In this document: in pieces, positions 35,455 through 45,249 of the stretch
How positions within the stretch are numbered: position 1 is the first letter of the stretch
Layout of the letters: the number at the start of each line of letters is the position of its first letter
NCBI RefSeq assembly: GCF_041052385.1
Contig: NZ_CP163439.1
Span: forward strand, 5,755,001-5,819,000
DNA length: 64,000 nt
Direction: 5' to 3'
DNA from: Streptomyces sp. R28
GTDB lineage: Bacteria; Actinomycetota; Actinomycetes; Streptomycetales; Streptomycetaceae
Made by a program: the position numbers and the translations under genes
Notes under the pieces: generated by a model
Database searches by the model: none
Told to the model about the DNA's origin: nothing
Seen by the model: the letters and a program-made list of their open reading frames with translations, nothing else

Positions 35455-36294
35455 TCAGTGTGGGGTTGGCCGGATAGCGCGATTCGACTTTGCCCAAACC
35501 GCTTGTCCGGCCAGGACCACGATGATGACCACCGCTACGAGTCGGGTGACATTCCATGTCGTGCTGGCAACTGCCCCTTGCGAAGAGGCCTCGGTATTGA
35601 GGCGCATCGAGGTCTCCGCGAGGGCAATCAGCGGAATCAGCGTCCGGAAGGCAAGTCCACGAAGGCCAGTGTTCCGTCCCAAGTTGCCAGCCAGCCCAAG
35701 GAGTAGCCCGAGAACTACGGCTGCTGCACCCCAGAATAGAGTCTTCGACAGGAATCCATCCCAGTAGATGTGCGTCCCCTGCGAGGGGTCATCCAGGTTC
35801 ACCCATTCCCGGTACTCCCCTTGAACAAGTTTGGTCACATAGTAGGCGACCACGCCCGCAGCGAGGGCAGAAGGGGCCACGACGGCGGACCTGATCCTGG
35901 ATTTGCATGCGAAGCCGATGCAGAAGGCCAGGGCGGCCCAAGCCCAACCTGCCGCCAAGACGAGGTGTAGCGCGTTAATTACAGAGACTTTGACCGTTCC
36001 AAGGAGCGGGGCGAGAACCCCGAGTGTCACGCCGGCTATCAGCGCGGCTGCAGGCGCCAGGAAAAGGGAGCGTGAAGGATACACGGGGCTCGGATGAGTC
36101 CTTTCAATAGGCAGAAACCCAAGACTGTCGCCGGGCGGTTCTGGTGAAACTATGAGGGTGACTGTCTCACAAGCCACCGCTCGTTCTCTCTTGAGCTGCG
36201 GAGGTGGGCGGGAGGCGAGGGCCGCAACGTCGCGCACCAGTCCTGGCGGCAGGACTCCTGACTGAAGCGTGCATTGCCAAACCAGGCTCGACAT
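35455..36294 (-). CDS. Six-helix membrane protein, candidate bacteriocin immunity or export partner
   Basis: Up to 279 residues; GTG starts near 36190 and the codon at 36294 are all possible. After a polar N-terminus six membrane helices follow: LFLAPAAALIAGVTLGVLAP, LHLVLAAGWAWAALAFCIGF, AVVAPSALAAGVVAYYV, TLFWGAAAVVLGLLLGLAG, FRTLIPLIALAETSM and NVTRLVAVVIIVVLAGQAVW. No family is recognised. It follows the lactococcin-972-like gene on the same strand by about 70 bp or slightly more. In that bacteriocin family a membrane protein downstream usually gives immunity. That role is inferred from position. Confidence 0.6.
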   Translation of the reverse strand: MSSLVWQCTLQSGVLPPGLVRDVAALASRPPPQLKRERAVACETVTLIVSPEPPGDSLGFLPIERTHPSPVYPSRSLFLAPAAALIAGVTLGVLAPLLGTVKVSVINALHLVLAAGWAWAALAFCIGFACKSRIRSAVVAPSALAAGVVAYYVTKLVQGEYREWVNLDDPSQGTHIYWDGFLSKTLFWGAAAVVLGLLLGLAGNLGRNTGLRGLAFRTLIPLIALAETSMRLNTEASSQGAVASTTWNVTRLVAVVIIVVLAGQAVWAKSNRAIRPTPH

Positions 36295-36363
36295 CGCGAC
36301 CCCAGAGCGCGTCGTCCTCCGAAGTGACAGTCGAGGGCGTGACGCCCGAAGTGCCTCTAGGGG

Positions 36364-36780
36364 TTAATCAGTCTCAGTGATTCCCCAGTATGCGTAGCAC
36401 GTGTAGCCAGCGCCTGAGGTCTTGCTGGCCTTGGCCGTCTTGCCGGCCTTCTCGCCAACCTTGTAGCTGCTGTTGGCTATCTTCGCGGTCGCGTTGTGCA
36501 ACTTTGAGCCGTGGAAGTAGTACGAGTAGCACCGCTTGCCGTCGGCTGTCAGTTCAGTGCCGTAGGTCCAGCTGCCACCGCCTACGTCCTGGGTGGCTCT
36601 CGTGGACTTCCGAGAGGTCGGGTCGACCTTGATCTCGACCATGCCCCATTCCTTGACGTTTCCCAGCTCCTTGGGTGGCTGGGGCGTTGCCGCGCTGGTC
36701 GGCGTAGCAGGAGCAAGGACTCCAGTGGCCAAGGCTGCAGCGGCGGCGGAAAGAATGAGTGACTTACCGAGGGCCTTCAT
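36364..36780 (-). CDS. Lactococcin 972-family bacteriocin-like protein
   Basis: A 138-residue exported protein. The ATG at 36780-36778 has AGGAGA about 10 nt upstream, and the frame above it has no sense. The signal peptide is MKALGKSLILSAAAAALATG and following, ending near TSAAT. The mature part contains VGGGSWTYGTEL, then CYSYYFHGSKLHNATAKI, and ends CYAYWGI. The GGG-x-W-x-YG motif, the S-x-Y-x-H-x3-K-x-H pattern and the aromatic C-terminus are the signature of lactococcin 972 relatives, non-lantibiotic bacteriocins that block septum formation via lipid II. A membrane protein follows on the same strand. Confidence 0.78.
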   Translation of the reverse strand: MKALGKSLILSAAAAALATGVLAPATPTSAATPQPPKELGNVKEWGMVEIKVDPTSRKSTRATQDVGGGSWTYGTELTADGKRCYSYYFHGSKLHNATAKIANSSYKVGEKAGKTAKASKTSGAGYTCYAYWGITETD

Positions 36781-37139
36781 GGTGCCGAATTCTCCTATCG
36801 GTGTCTTTGTTGCAGAAGCGTGCGGCATGCCCATAAGGCTTTTGTTCGCTGCCGCTTGATCAACCATGCATGGCATGCGCACGTACAGGTAGCCTCATGA
36901 TGCTGAACATGCCTGAAGCGGAGGGCGGATAAAAGGTGCATAACCTGGCATCTGGGTCCGCCCCTGGTTCGTGAAGTTGGGAAACCTGTGCGGAGGTGGG
37001 TCAGGGCCGTGTTGCGGCGGCAAGCCCCTCTGCGCATAGTTGCGCTGCGGAAGGCATGGGCTGATGCCCGTTAATGCTGTGAGCGTGCTGCGCGGGCGTA
37101 CCGGTCGTGTGCGGCAGGGACGGTAGCCGGGGGTGGGAG
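36781..37139. promoter_or_regulatory. Divergent promoter region, bacteriocin-like gene and regulator
   Basis: No gene in 359 bp. The region is AT-richer than its surroundings and holds the palindrome CCATGCATGG (36864-36873). CATGATGC (36896-36903) directly adjoins TGAACATGC (36904-36912). Both of these motifs recur in the other divergent promoter of this island (41158-41179). Confidence 0.5.
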
Positions 37140-38198
37140 ATGGCCGAGCGCGGAAGGGACGAGCATCCACACGGTGCCGACCGACTGTGCGAGGCCGGGG
37201 ATCGCGTGTATTCCCGGGCCGTACGGCGGGGCCGTGTGCCGCGTCAGGATGCCGAGGCGGTGCCGTGCCTGCTGGAACTGGCCTTGCTGCACCCGGACCC
37301 GGACGACATGGACTGGCTGGTGCCGACGTCCCCGCAGGAGGTCATGACACGGCTGTTGCGCGGCGTGTACGACGAAGTCAGCGCGAGCCAGCGGCGGATG
37401 GGCTCGGCGGTGGCGGCGTTCGAGTGGTACACCCGGCTGGGTCCGCAGCCGGCGCAGGCGTCCGGCGCGGAGGGTACGGCGATCCGGGTGCTCGACGGGC
37501 CCTCCCGTATTCAGGCCGCCCTCGACGAGGCGACTCAGGCGTGCGCGACGGAGGTGCTCACCGTGCAGCCCGGCGGCATCCGTCCCGAGCACGAGCTGAC
37601 GGAGGGGCTGCACCGGGCGCTGGCGCTACGGGGCCGAGGCGTGCGGATGCGCGACCTGTACACGCACGTGGCCAGGCACGGTCATGGATTGCTCAACTAC
37701 CTGGAGTTGATGGGTGAGTCGGTGGAGGCCCGCACCCTGGACGAGGTGATCGACCGGCTGATCGTCTTCGACCGTACGGTCGCCTTCATCCCTGCGAACG
37801 CGGACCGCACGGTGGCGCTGGAACTCCGCCACCCGGCCCTGGTCCAGTACTTGGGAACGGTCTTCGAACGTTTCTGGCGCCTGGCGATCCCCCTCACGGC
37901 TCCTCTCCCCGACACCGGCATCGAGGGCATCTCCCACCGCGAGCAGTCCATCGCCGCCCTGCTGGCGGAGGGCCACCAGGACGCGGTGATTGCGGAACGG
38001 CTCGGCATAAGTGTCCGCACATGCCGTGCCCACATCGCGCGGCTCTCGGAGACGCTTGGGGCGGCGAGCCGTACGCAACTGGGCGTCCGCATAGCCCAGG
38101 TGGGCCTGGACGGCCCCCGCCGGCCGATGAGCGGCGGGTCGTCGTCGACGGCGCAGTCACTCAGCCTTCCTGATCAAGGATCCCCGACTGTCCGATGA
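37140..38198 (+). CDS. TrmB-like/LuxR-type HTH regulator, paralogue 1
   Basis: A 352-residue regulator from ATG 37140 with GGGGGTGGGAG upstream. The N-terminal part (RLCEAGDRVYSRAVRRGRV, LELALLHPDPDDMDWL) resembles the winged helix of TrmB-type proteins. The middle (ATEVLTVQPGG, LYTHVARHGHGLL, RLIVFDRTVAFIP) resembles their PLD-like effector domain. A LuxR-type helix-turn-helix ends it (AALLAEGHQDAVIAERLGI, then VRTCRAHIARL). There is no response-regulator or PAS domain. It is divergent from the bacteriocin-like gene. Its last 38 bp overlap the 3' end of the convergent paralogue 2. It is closest to paralogue 4. Confidence 0.85.
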   Translation: MAERGRDEHPHGADRLCEAGDRVYSRAVRRGRVPRQDAEAVPCLLELALLHPDPDDMDWLVPTSPQEVMTRLLRGVYDEVSASQRRMGSAVAAFEWYTRLGPQPAQASGAEGTAIRVLDGPSRIQAALDEATQACATEVLTVQPGGIRPEHELTEGLHRALALRGRGVRMRDLYTHVARHGHGLLNYLELMGESVEARTLDEVIDRLIVFDRTVAFIPANADRTVALELRHPALVQYLGTVFERFWRLAIPLTAPLPDTGIEGISHREQSIAALLAEGHQDAVIAERLGISVRTCRAHIARLSETLGAASRTQLGVRIAQVGLDGPRRPMSGGSSSTAQSLSLPDQGSPTVR

Positions 38199-39138
38199 GG
38201 TAGCCGAGTTGGGCGCGGCTTTCGCTTCCGAGTGCGGCGGCGAGTTTGGCGATGTGGACGCGGGCGGTGCGGATGTTCATGCCGAGGCGGTCGGCGATGG
38301 CGGCGTCGGTGTGGCCTTCAACGAGGAGCGCCGCGATGGCGCGTTGGCGAGGGGTGACACCGTTGAGAGAAGGTGGCTGGACAGCCTCGGGGTACATGGG
38401 TGTGGCCAGGCGCCACAGCCGCTCGAAGGTGGTCACGAAGAAGGCGATCAGAGCCGGATGGCGGACCTCCAGTGCGACCGCGGGGGTGTTGCTGACCGGG
38501 ATGAAGGCGACGGACCTGTCGATGACGATGAGGCGGTCGGTGACCTCGTCGAGGGTGCGGGCTTCGACATCGCCCTTGAGCTGCTCGTAGCGGGCGATGA
38601 CGAACGGAACGTGGCGTTGCGTGTGCTGGTAGAGGGTGCGGATGCGGCCACCACGATCGAGCAGGGCCTGATCGCGGTCCAGCGAGACGGGTTGAGCCGC
38701 CTCATGTACCTGGCTCTTGTGGGTGACGGGCTGCACGGAGAGCGCTTCTTGCGCTTCGGCCATGGCTCGTGAGATGGCCTGGTTAATCTGCTGGCTACTG
38801 CTGAGCAGCCTATTTGCCGAGGTGTCTGCGGTCGCGGGGCGCCCCGTGCTGATCCGCATGAGCGGTGCGAACGTACCCGCCAATCGCTCTTTACGTCGCC
38901 ATTCGCTCGCGATCCGTTCCTCTGACGCGCGCAGTAGCTCGTGCAGGGCAACGATGGGCGCGACTGGCTCCAGCCAGTTCGAGTCCTCGACGGTGGGGTG
39001 CAAGAGTCCGCAGTCGACGAGACAGGGTGCGGGAGCTAAATCCTCGATATGTATGCGGCCTTTACGCAGGGCCTGTTCGTACAGTTGCGTGCCTGCCGGG
39101 CACAGGTCTTCGGCGCGGTGCTCAGGATGCAATGTCAT
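38161..39138 (-). CDS. TrmB-like/LuxR-type HTH regulator, paralogue 2
   Basis: A 325-residue protein from ATG 39138-39136; the open frame extends upstream across the next gene but the paralogues fix this start. It has the same plan as its neighbours: N-terminal DLCPAGTQLYEQALRKGRI, effector segment LYQHTQRHVPFVIARYEQ and RLIVIDRSVAFIP, and C-terminal HTH (AALLVEGHTDAAIADRLGM, VHIAKLAAALG). The stop-start overlap with paralogue 3 (ATGA) shows translational coupling. Its 3' end overlaps that of paralogue 1 on the other strand. Ligand and targets are unknown. Confidence 0.85.
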   Translation of the reverse strand: MTLHPEHRAEDLCPAGTQLYEQALRKGRIHIEDLAPAPCLVDCGLLHPTVEDSNWLEPVAPIVALHELLRASEERIASEWRRKERLAGTFAPLMRISTGRPATADTSANRLLSSSQQINQAISRAMAEAQEALSVQPVTHKSQVHEAAQPVSLDRDQALLDRGGRIRTLYQHTQRHVPFVIARYEQLKGDVEARTLDEVTDRLIVIDRSVAFIPVSNTPAVALEVRHPALIAFFVTTFERLWRLATPMYPEAVQPPSLNGVTPRQRAIAALLVEGHTDAAIADRLGMNIRTARVHIAKLAAALGSESRAQLGYLIGQSGILDQEG

Positions 39139-40130
39139 GCTCGCTGACTGCCTTCCTCCTGCTTGAGGATTCCTGACTCCGCGATGAGGTAGCCGAGTTG
39201 GGCGCGGCTGTCGCTGCCGAGGGGGGCGGCGAGTTTGGCGATGTGGACGCGGGCGGTGCGGACGTTCAAGCCGAGGCGGTCGGCTATGACGGCGTCGGTG
39301 TGGCCTTCGATGAGGAGGGTCGCGATAGCCCGTTGGGGGGCGGTGATGCCGTTGAGGGAGGATTGGTGGGCCGATTGCGGGTGCATGGGGGTGGCCAGCC
39401 GCCAAAGGCGGTCGAAGACGGTGACCAAGTACGTGATCAGAGCAGGCTGACGGACTTCCAGGGCGAGAGTGCCGCCTTCGTTGGCGGGGATGAAGGCAAC
39501 CGTGCCGTCGATGATGATCAGGCGATCGGTGACTTCGTCGAGCGTGCGAGCCTCGACGTCACCTCGCAACTGTTCGTAGCGGGCGATCACGGCAGGGGAA
39601 TGACGCTGCGTGTGCTGGTAGAGGGTGCGTATGCGGGCGCCGCGGTCGAGTAGGGCCTGGTCTCGGTCCAACGCGACGGCCCTGGCTGCCTGGGCCACCG
39701 GATCGCTGTAGCGAACGTTCGGCTGGACGCACAGCGTTTCCTCTGACGCATGGGCCATGGCCTCGGTGATGGTCGGGTTGATCCGCTTCCTGGTGATCAC
39801 CCTGATCGCCGGGTTGTCCACGGTCGGAGTACGCCGCTCCTCGAACCGCATGAGGGCCGCGAAGGTCTCCGCCAAGCGCTCCTCTCGCTGTCGCTCGTTC
39901 GCGATCCGTTCCGCGGACACCCGCAGCAGCCGATGCAGTGCCACAGCGGGCGAGATCGGTTCGAGCCAGTCCAGGTCCTCGACCGTGGGCTGCAGCAGCC
40001 CGAGATCAATGAGACACGGCGCGTTGCCTGCATCCTTCACACGTACGCGGCCTTCACGCAGAGCGTGGGCGTACAGGTTCGTACCTGCTTCGCACAGTTG
40101 CTCCGGGCCGTGCGTATGCGCTTCGGTCAC
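39135..40130 (-). CDS. TrmB-like/LuxR-type HTH regulator, paralogue 3
   Basis: A 331-residue protein starting at GTG 40130-40128, overlapping the stop of paralogue 4 (GTGA). It is most like paralogue 2 (shared LYQHTQRH, ARTLDEVTDRLI, VHIAKLAAPLGSDSRAQLGY). It has the full plan: QLCEAGTNLYAHALREGRV, a PLD-like effector region and a LuxR HTH (ATLLIEGHTDAVIADRLGL). Three coupled, near-equal regulators in one operon suggest recent tandem duplication with possible division of ligand recognition. Confidence 0.87.
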   Translation of the reverse strand: MTEAHTHGPEQLCEAGTNLYAHALREGRVRVKDAGNAPCLIDLGLLQPTVEDLDWLEPISPAVALHRLLRVSAERIANERQREERLAETFAALMRFEERRTPTVDNPAIRVITRKRINPTITEAMAHASEETLCVQPNVRYSDPVAQAARAVALDRDQALLDRGARIRTLYQHTQRHSPAVIARYEQLRGDVEARTLDEVTDRLIIIDGTVAFIPANEGGTLALEVRQPALITYLVTVFDRLWRLATPMHPQSAHQSSLNGITAPQRAIATLLIEGHTDAVIADRLGLNVRTARVHIAKLAAPLGSDSRAQLGYLIAESGILKQEEGSQRA

Positions 40131-41122
40131 GGGTGGCTGTCTCCTCCTGATGGTGCGTGATCGTTGTCCAGGATCCCCGACTGGGCTATGAGATAGCCGA
40201 GTTGGGCACGACTGCCGCTACCCAGGGCGGTTGCCAGTTTGGCTATATGGGCCCGGCAGGTGCGTACGTTCATGCCCAGGCGGCGCGCTATCGCCTCGTC
40301 GACGTGGCCCTCGATGAGGAGTTTGGCGATGGAGTGCTGGACGTCGCTGATGCCGTCGGCGGCAGTTTCATACGGGGTCCCGACTTTGAGGGGCACCGCG
40401 CGCGCCCACATGAACTCGAAGACCTTGACCAGGTAGCGGACCAAGCCGGGGTGACGGATCTCCAGAGCCACCTGCCGGTCTTCTCGTATGGGGATGAAAG
40501 CCACGGTCTCGTCGCAGATGATGAGGCGTTCGACGAGCTCATCGATGGTGCGGACCTCCACCTTGCCGTTGGAGATCTGTTCCACGTATGCCAGAGTCTC
40601 GGGGCTGTGCCGCGCCGTGTGTTGATACAGCGTGCGGAATCGGACCCCCCTCTCGATCAGCGGCCTGTCACGGTCCAGGCCTTTGACGAGGTTCCCCTCG
40701 CGTCGGCGCCCGCCGGGCTGCACCGTGAGCACCTCGGTTTGACACTCGGAGGTCGCCAGGTTCAGTGCCGCGTTGATCCGGTCCCGGCCCTCCAGCACCG
40801 TGATGCCGTGGGTGGCCGCGTTGCTCTGTGCGCTGGCGGCCATGTACGGCTCGAAAGTATCGGCCAGTTGAACGGACAGACGCCTGCGTTCCGTGATCTC
40901 TCGCTCAAGGGGATAGAGATGCTGAGCCAGGGCTATCGACGGCGGCACGGGGCGCAGCCAGTTCGCGTCATCAGGATCCGGGTGTAGGAGGGCGAACTCC
41001 ATCAGGCAGGGGGCACACTCCACGTCAGCCCGGGCGATGCGGCCTGCGCGGAGCGCGCTGGTGTAGAGCCGACTACCTTCGTCGCACAGGTCGGTTATGG
41101 CATGGGGATGTCCCGCTTGCAT
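40127..41122 (-). CDS. TrmB-like/LuxR-type HTH regulator, paralogue 4
   Basis: About 331 residues from ATG 41122-41120; the start at 41164 is possible but would make the N-terminus longer than in its relatives. Sequence runs DLCDEGSRLYTSALRAGRI, FALLHPDPDDANWLRPVPPS, ECQTEVLTVQPGGRRREG, LYQHTARHSPETLAY and the HTH AKLLIEGHVDEAIARRLGM, VRTCRAHIAKL. It is nearest to paralogue 1. It is the first gene of the regulator operon and divergent from the small exported peptide at 41251, so it is the likeliest controller of that peptide. Confidence 0.85.
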   Translation of the reverse strand: MQAGHPHAITDLCDEGSRLYTSALRAGRIARADVECAPCLMEFALLHPDPDDANWLRPVPPSIALAQHLYPLEREITERRRLSVQLADTFEPYMAASAQSNAATHGITVLEGRDRINAALNLATSECQTEVLTVQPGGRRREGNLVKGLDRDRPLIERGVRFRTLYQHTARHSPETLAYVEQISNGKVEVRTIDELVERLIICDETVAFIPIREDRQVALEIRHPGLVRYLVKVFEFMWARAVPLKVGTPYETAADGISDVQHSIAKLLIEGHVDEAIARRLGMNVRTCRAHIAKLATALGSGSRAQLGYLIAQSGILDNDHAPSGGDSHP

Positions 41123-41250
41123 ACCGTTTGTGCCCAATTCTCCACCCCCCAGGGTCCTGAACATGCAGGAACATGATGCATCGATAGTGTGGCCATGACG
41201 TGCCTGAATAAGCCATCGTCTTGTTCGACGGGGGAAGAGGAGACCATCGA
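41123..41250. promoter_or_regulatory. Divergent promoter between regulator operon and exported peptide
   Basis: TGAACATGC (41158-41166) and CATGATGC (41172-41179) are exact copies of motifs in the bacteriocin/regulator promoter at 36896-36912, in the opposite order. GAACATG occurs twice close together here. They are candidate sites for the paralogous regulators. Confidence 0.5.
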
Positions 41251-41436
41251 GTGAGGACGAAGCCGACTATGCGTAAGAGAATGCTTCGCTCGGTTCTTGC
41301 CGCTGCTCTTTCCGCCGTCGTTGTTTTCGGGGTCGGGAGCGGCCTGGTCGGCAAGACGAGTGACGTTCGGGCGGTTAGCAGCTCGGCTGCGGTAGCCGGC
41401 GGTGGCGAGCACGCTGAAGACACCTCCTGGGACTGA
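41251..41436 (+). CDS. Small exported peptide next to the regulator cluster
   Basis: A 61-residue product from GTG 41251, with GGGGAAGAGGAG centred about 12 nt upstream. A basic N-terminus (MRTKPTMRKRMLRS) and one hydrophobic helix (VLAAALSAVVVFGVGSGLVG) form a signal peptide or anchor. A short polar tail follows, ending GGGEHAEDTSWD. Size and layout fit a precursor of a secreted signalling peptide or a small anchored peptide; it has no Cys and no known RiPP leader. It is divergent from four regulators in a row and 5 bp ahead of the mini-Rieske gene. No family is recognised. Confidence 0.65.
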   Translation: MRTKPTMRKRMLRSVLAAALSAVVVFGVGSGLVGKTSDVRAVSSSAAVAGGGEHAEDTSWD

Positions 41437-41441
41437 TCGCG

Positions 41442-41777
41442 ATGACGACTCCACCCGACGACCGCTCCTTCCGCAGAGAAATGGCCACCGCCTACCGCTC
41501 CGGCTGGCACTTCATCGACTTGGTCACCGCGATCCCCCACCCCGGTGACTCGTTGATGGTGACCGTCTTCGGTGAGCCGGTCGTCGTCACGCGGGACGAC
41601 GACGAGGACGTACGGGCTTACCGGTGTCTGCGGCGGCCTCGGGGGGCGCCGCAGCCTGTGCGGTGTGCCATCCGGTACGGAATGATCTTCGTCAACCTTG
41701 ATCAGCGCGACCACCACCTGGTGGAGCCGGAAGCCCCGGCCCAAACGACCATCTCAGCCACCCCCCGCAGTGCCTGA
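41442..41777 (+). CDS. Mini Rieske-like protein lacking Fe-S ligands
   Basis: A 111-residue protein from ATG 41442, in tandem with the exported peptide gene. The start of a Rieske domain is recognisable (GWHFIDLVTAIPHPGDSLMV, FGEPVVVTRDDDEDVRAYRC), and YGMIFVNLDQ resembles the segment after the cluster in ring-hydroxylating oxygenases. The cluster-binding boxes C-x-H and C-x2-H are replaced by CLRRPRG and CAIRYG, so no [2Fe-2S] cluster is expected. It may be a scaffold or peptide-binding derivative. Pairing with an exported peptide suggests a dedicated partner role, which is inference. Confidence 0.65.
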   Translation: MTTPPDDRSFRREMATAYRSGWHFIDLVTAIPHPGDSLMVTVFGEPVVVTRDDDEDVRAYRCLRRPRGAPQPVRCAIRYGMIFVNLDQRDHHLVEPEAPAQTTISATPRSA

Positions 41778-41820
41778 CGCGATTCCCCCGTCGTAACACA
41801 TCGCTCAGGCGCTTCCCCCC

Positions 41821-41861
41821 GCAGCGGCGTCACCGTGACCTGAACACGGTGACGCCGCTGC
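41821..41861. terminator. Bidirectional terminator
   Basis: Perfect 17-bp stem GCAGCGGCGTCACCGTG (41821-41837) with its complement at 41845-41861, 7-nt loop, followed by AGTTTT. It closes the exported peptide/mini-Rieske unit. Confidence 0.85.
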
Positions 41862-41900
41862 AGTTTTCGGGGGACATTTCCCGTATCCACCTGTTCCGAC

Positions 41901-41935
41901 GGTGGCTGAAACCGGGCGACCGGTATCCAGCCACC
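41901..41935 (-). terminator. Hairpin downstream of the PPOX-family gene
   Basis: GGTGGCTG (41901-41908) pairs with CAGCCACC (41928-41935); it lies 13 bp beyond the stop of the minus-strand gene at 41949. Confidence 0.5.
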
Positions 41936-41948
41936 ACAGCCACCCCGG

Positions 41949-42362
41949 TCACCCCCGCCCCATCGCCCGCCGCAGCTCGATCTCGATCACCACCCGGTCG
42001 GGATTCGGCCCCGGCGTCCGCCCGTACCGCTGCGCGTACCGCCGCTCCGCCTCCGCGACCCGCTCACGCTCGGTCCGGACGCGCGCCAGCCCCTCCAACG
42101 TCGCCCACCGCCCCCCGTCCACCTGGCAGACCGCCACAGGTGCCCCCTCCGGGCCGGCAGCCAGTACGTGGCCCACCTTCGCGCTCGACTTGTTCGTGAT
42201 CACCCGAGCAAGTCGCGCCTCGGGGTCGTATGTGACTCCGACGGGTACGACATGCGGGGTGCCGTCCGGGCGCAGGGTCGTCAGCGTGCACAGGTGCCTC
42301 TCCTGCCAGAAGGTGAGGTACGGCGCGTCCGGCGCGCCCGGATCCTGGGGGTATGCGGCCAT
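41949..42362 (-). CDS. Pyridoxamine-phosphate-oxidase-like flavin/F420-binding protein
   Basis: A 137-residue protein from ATG 42362-42360, chosen over an upstream start because it matches the family length and the clpB operator lies just upstream. The split-barrel fold is indicated by FWQERHLCTLTTLRPDGTPH, VVPVGVTYDPEARLARVITN, VAVCQVDGGRWATLEGLARV and the C-terminal DRVVIEIEL. Such small PPOX-class proteins in actinobacteria bind FMN or F420 and reduce diverse substrates; which one is unknown. It is divergent from clpB, so the HAIR at 42402 could affect both. Confidence 0.83.
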   Translation of the reverse strand: MAAYPQDPGAPDAPYLTFWQERHLCTLTTLRPDGTPHVVPVGVTYDPEARLARVITNKSSAKVGHVLAAGPEGAPVAVCQVDGGRWATLEGLARVRTERERVAEAERRYAQRYGRTPGPNPDRVVIEIELRRAMGRG

Positions 42363-42401
42363 GGTCCGGAAACCTAGCTGCCGCAGGCCTCCCTCGGCCA
42401 C

Positions 42402-42422
42402 CTTGAGTGGAATAGACTCAAC
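42402..42422 (+). promoter_or_regulatory. HAIR (HspR operator) of clpB
   Basis: CTTGAGT-GGAATAG-ACTCAAC differs from the consensus HAIR by one base and lies 71 bp before the clpB start. It places clpB in the HspR regulon along with the dnaK operon. Confidence 0.88.
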
Positions 42423-42432
42423 TTTGTGTACG

Positions 42433-42461
42433 CTGACTCAGTCAGTACTCAGTCGGTACTG
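42433..42461 (+). promoter_or_regulatory. Palindromes in the clpB leader region
   Basis: The perfect palindrome CTGACTCAGTCAG (42433-42445) overlaps CAGTAC-N7-GTACTG (42443-42461), with ACTCAGTC repeated twice. It could form RNA structure near the start or bind a second regulator. Confidence 0.5.
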
Positions 42462-42493
42462 GGAGACGCTGACGCCAGGAGGAGAACGCCAAC

Positions 42494-45091
<2,598 letters not shown>

Positions 45092-45110
45092 CCCGGCAAG
45101 AAGCCGTGAT

Positions 45111-45141
45111 GGCGGGTACCCGGTAGGTCCGGGTACCCGCC
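45111..45141 (+). terminator. Terminator of clpB
   Basis: Perfect 13-bp stem GGCGGGTACCCGG (45111-45123) and CCGGGTACCCGCC (45129-45141), 5-nt loop, 20 bp after the clpB stop. Confidence 0.8.
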
Positions 45142-45249
45142 AGGAGTGACCGGATCGAGTCAGCCGAGGGCTGACAGCCCCGGCGGGGCTTGCCACCCCC
45201 CTCCCCGGATGGGGGAGGATGGCGGAATCCGTACGAAGGGAAAATCACG

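Noticed and set aside
35139..42362. Integrated prophage or mobile element
   Set aside because: No integrase, tRNA target or flanking direct repeats were seen; composition is only slightly lower in GC.
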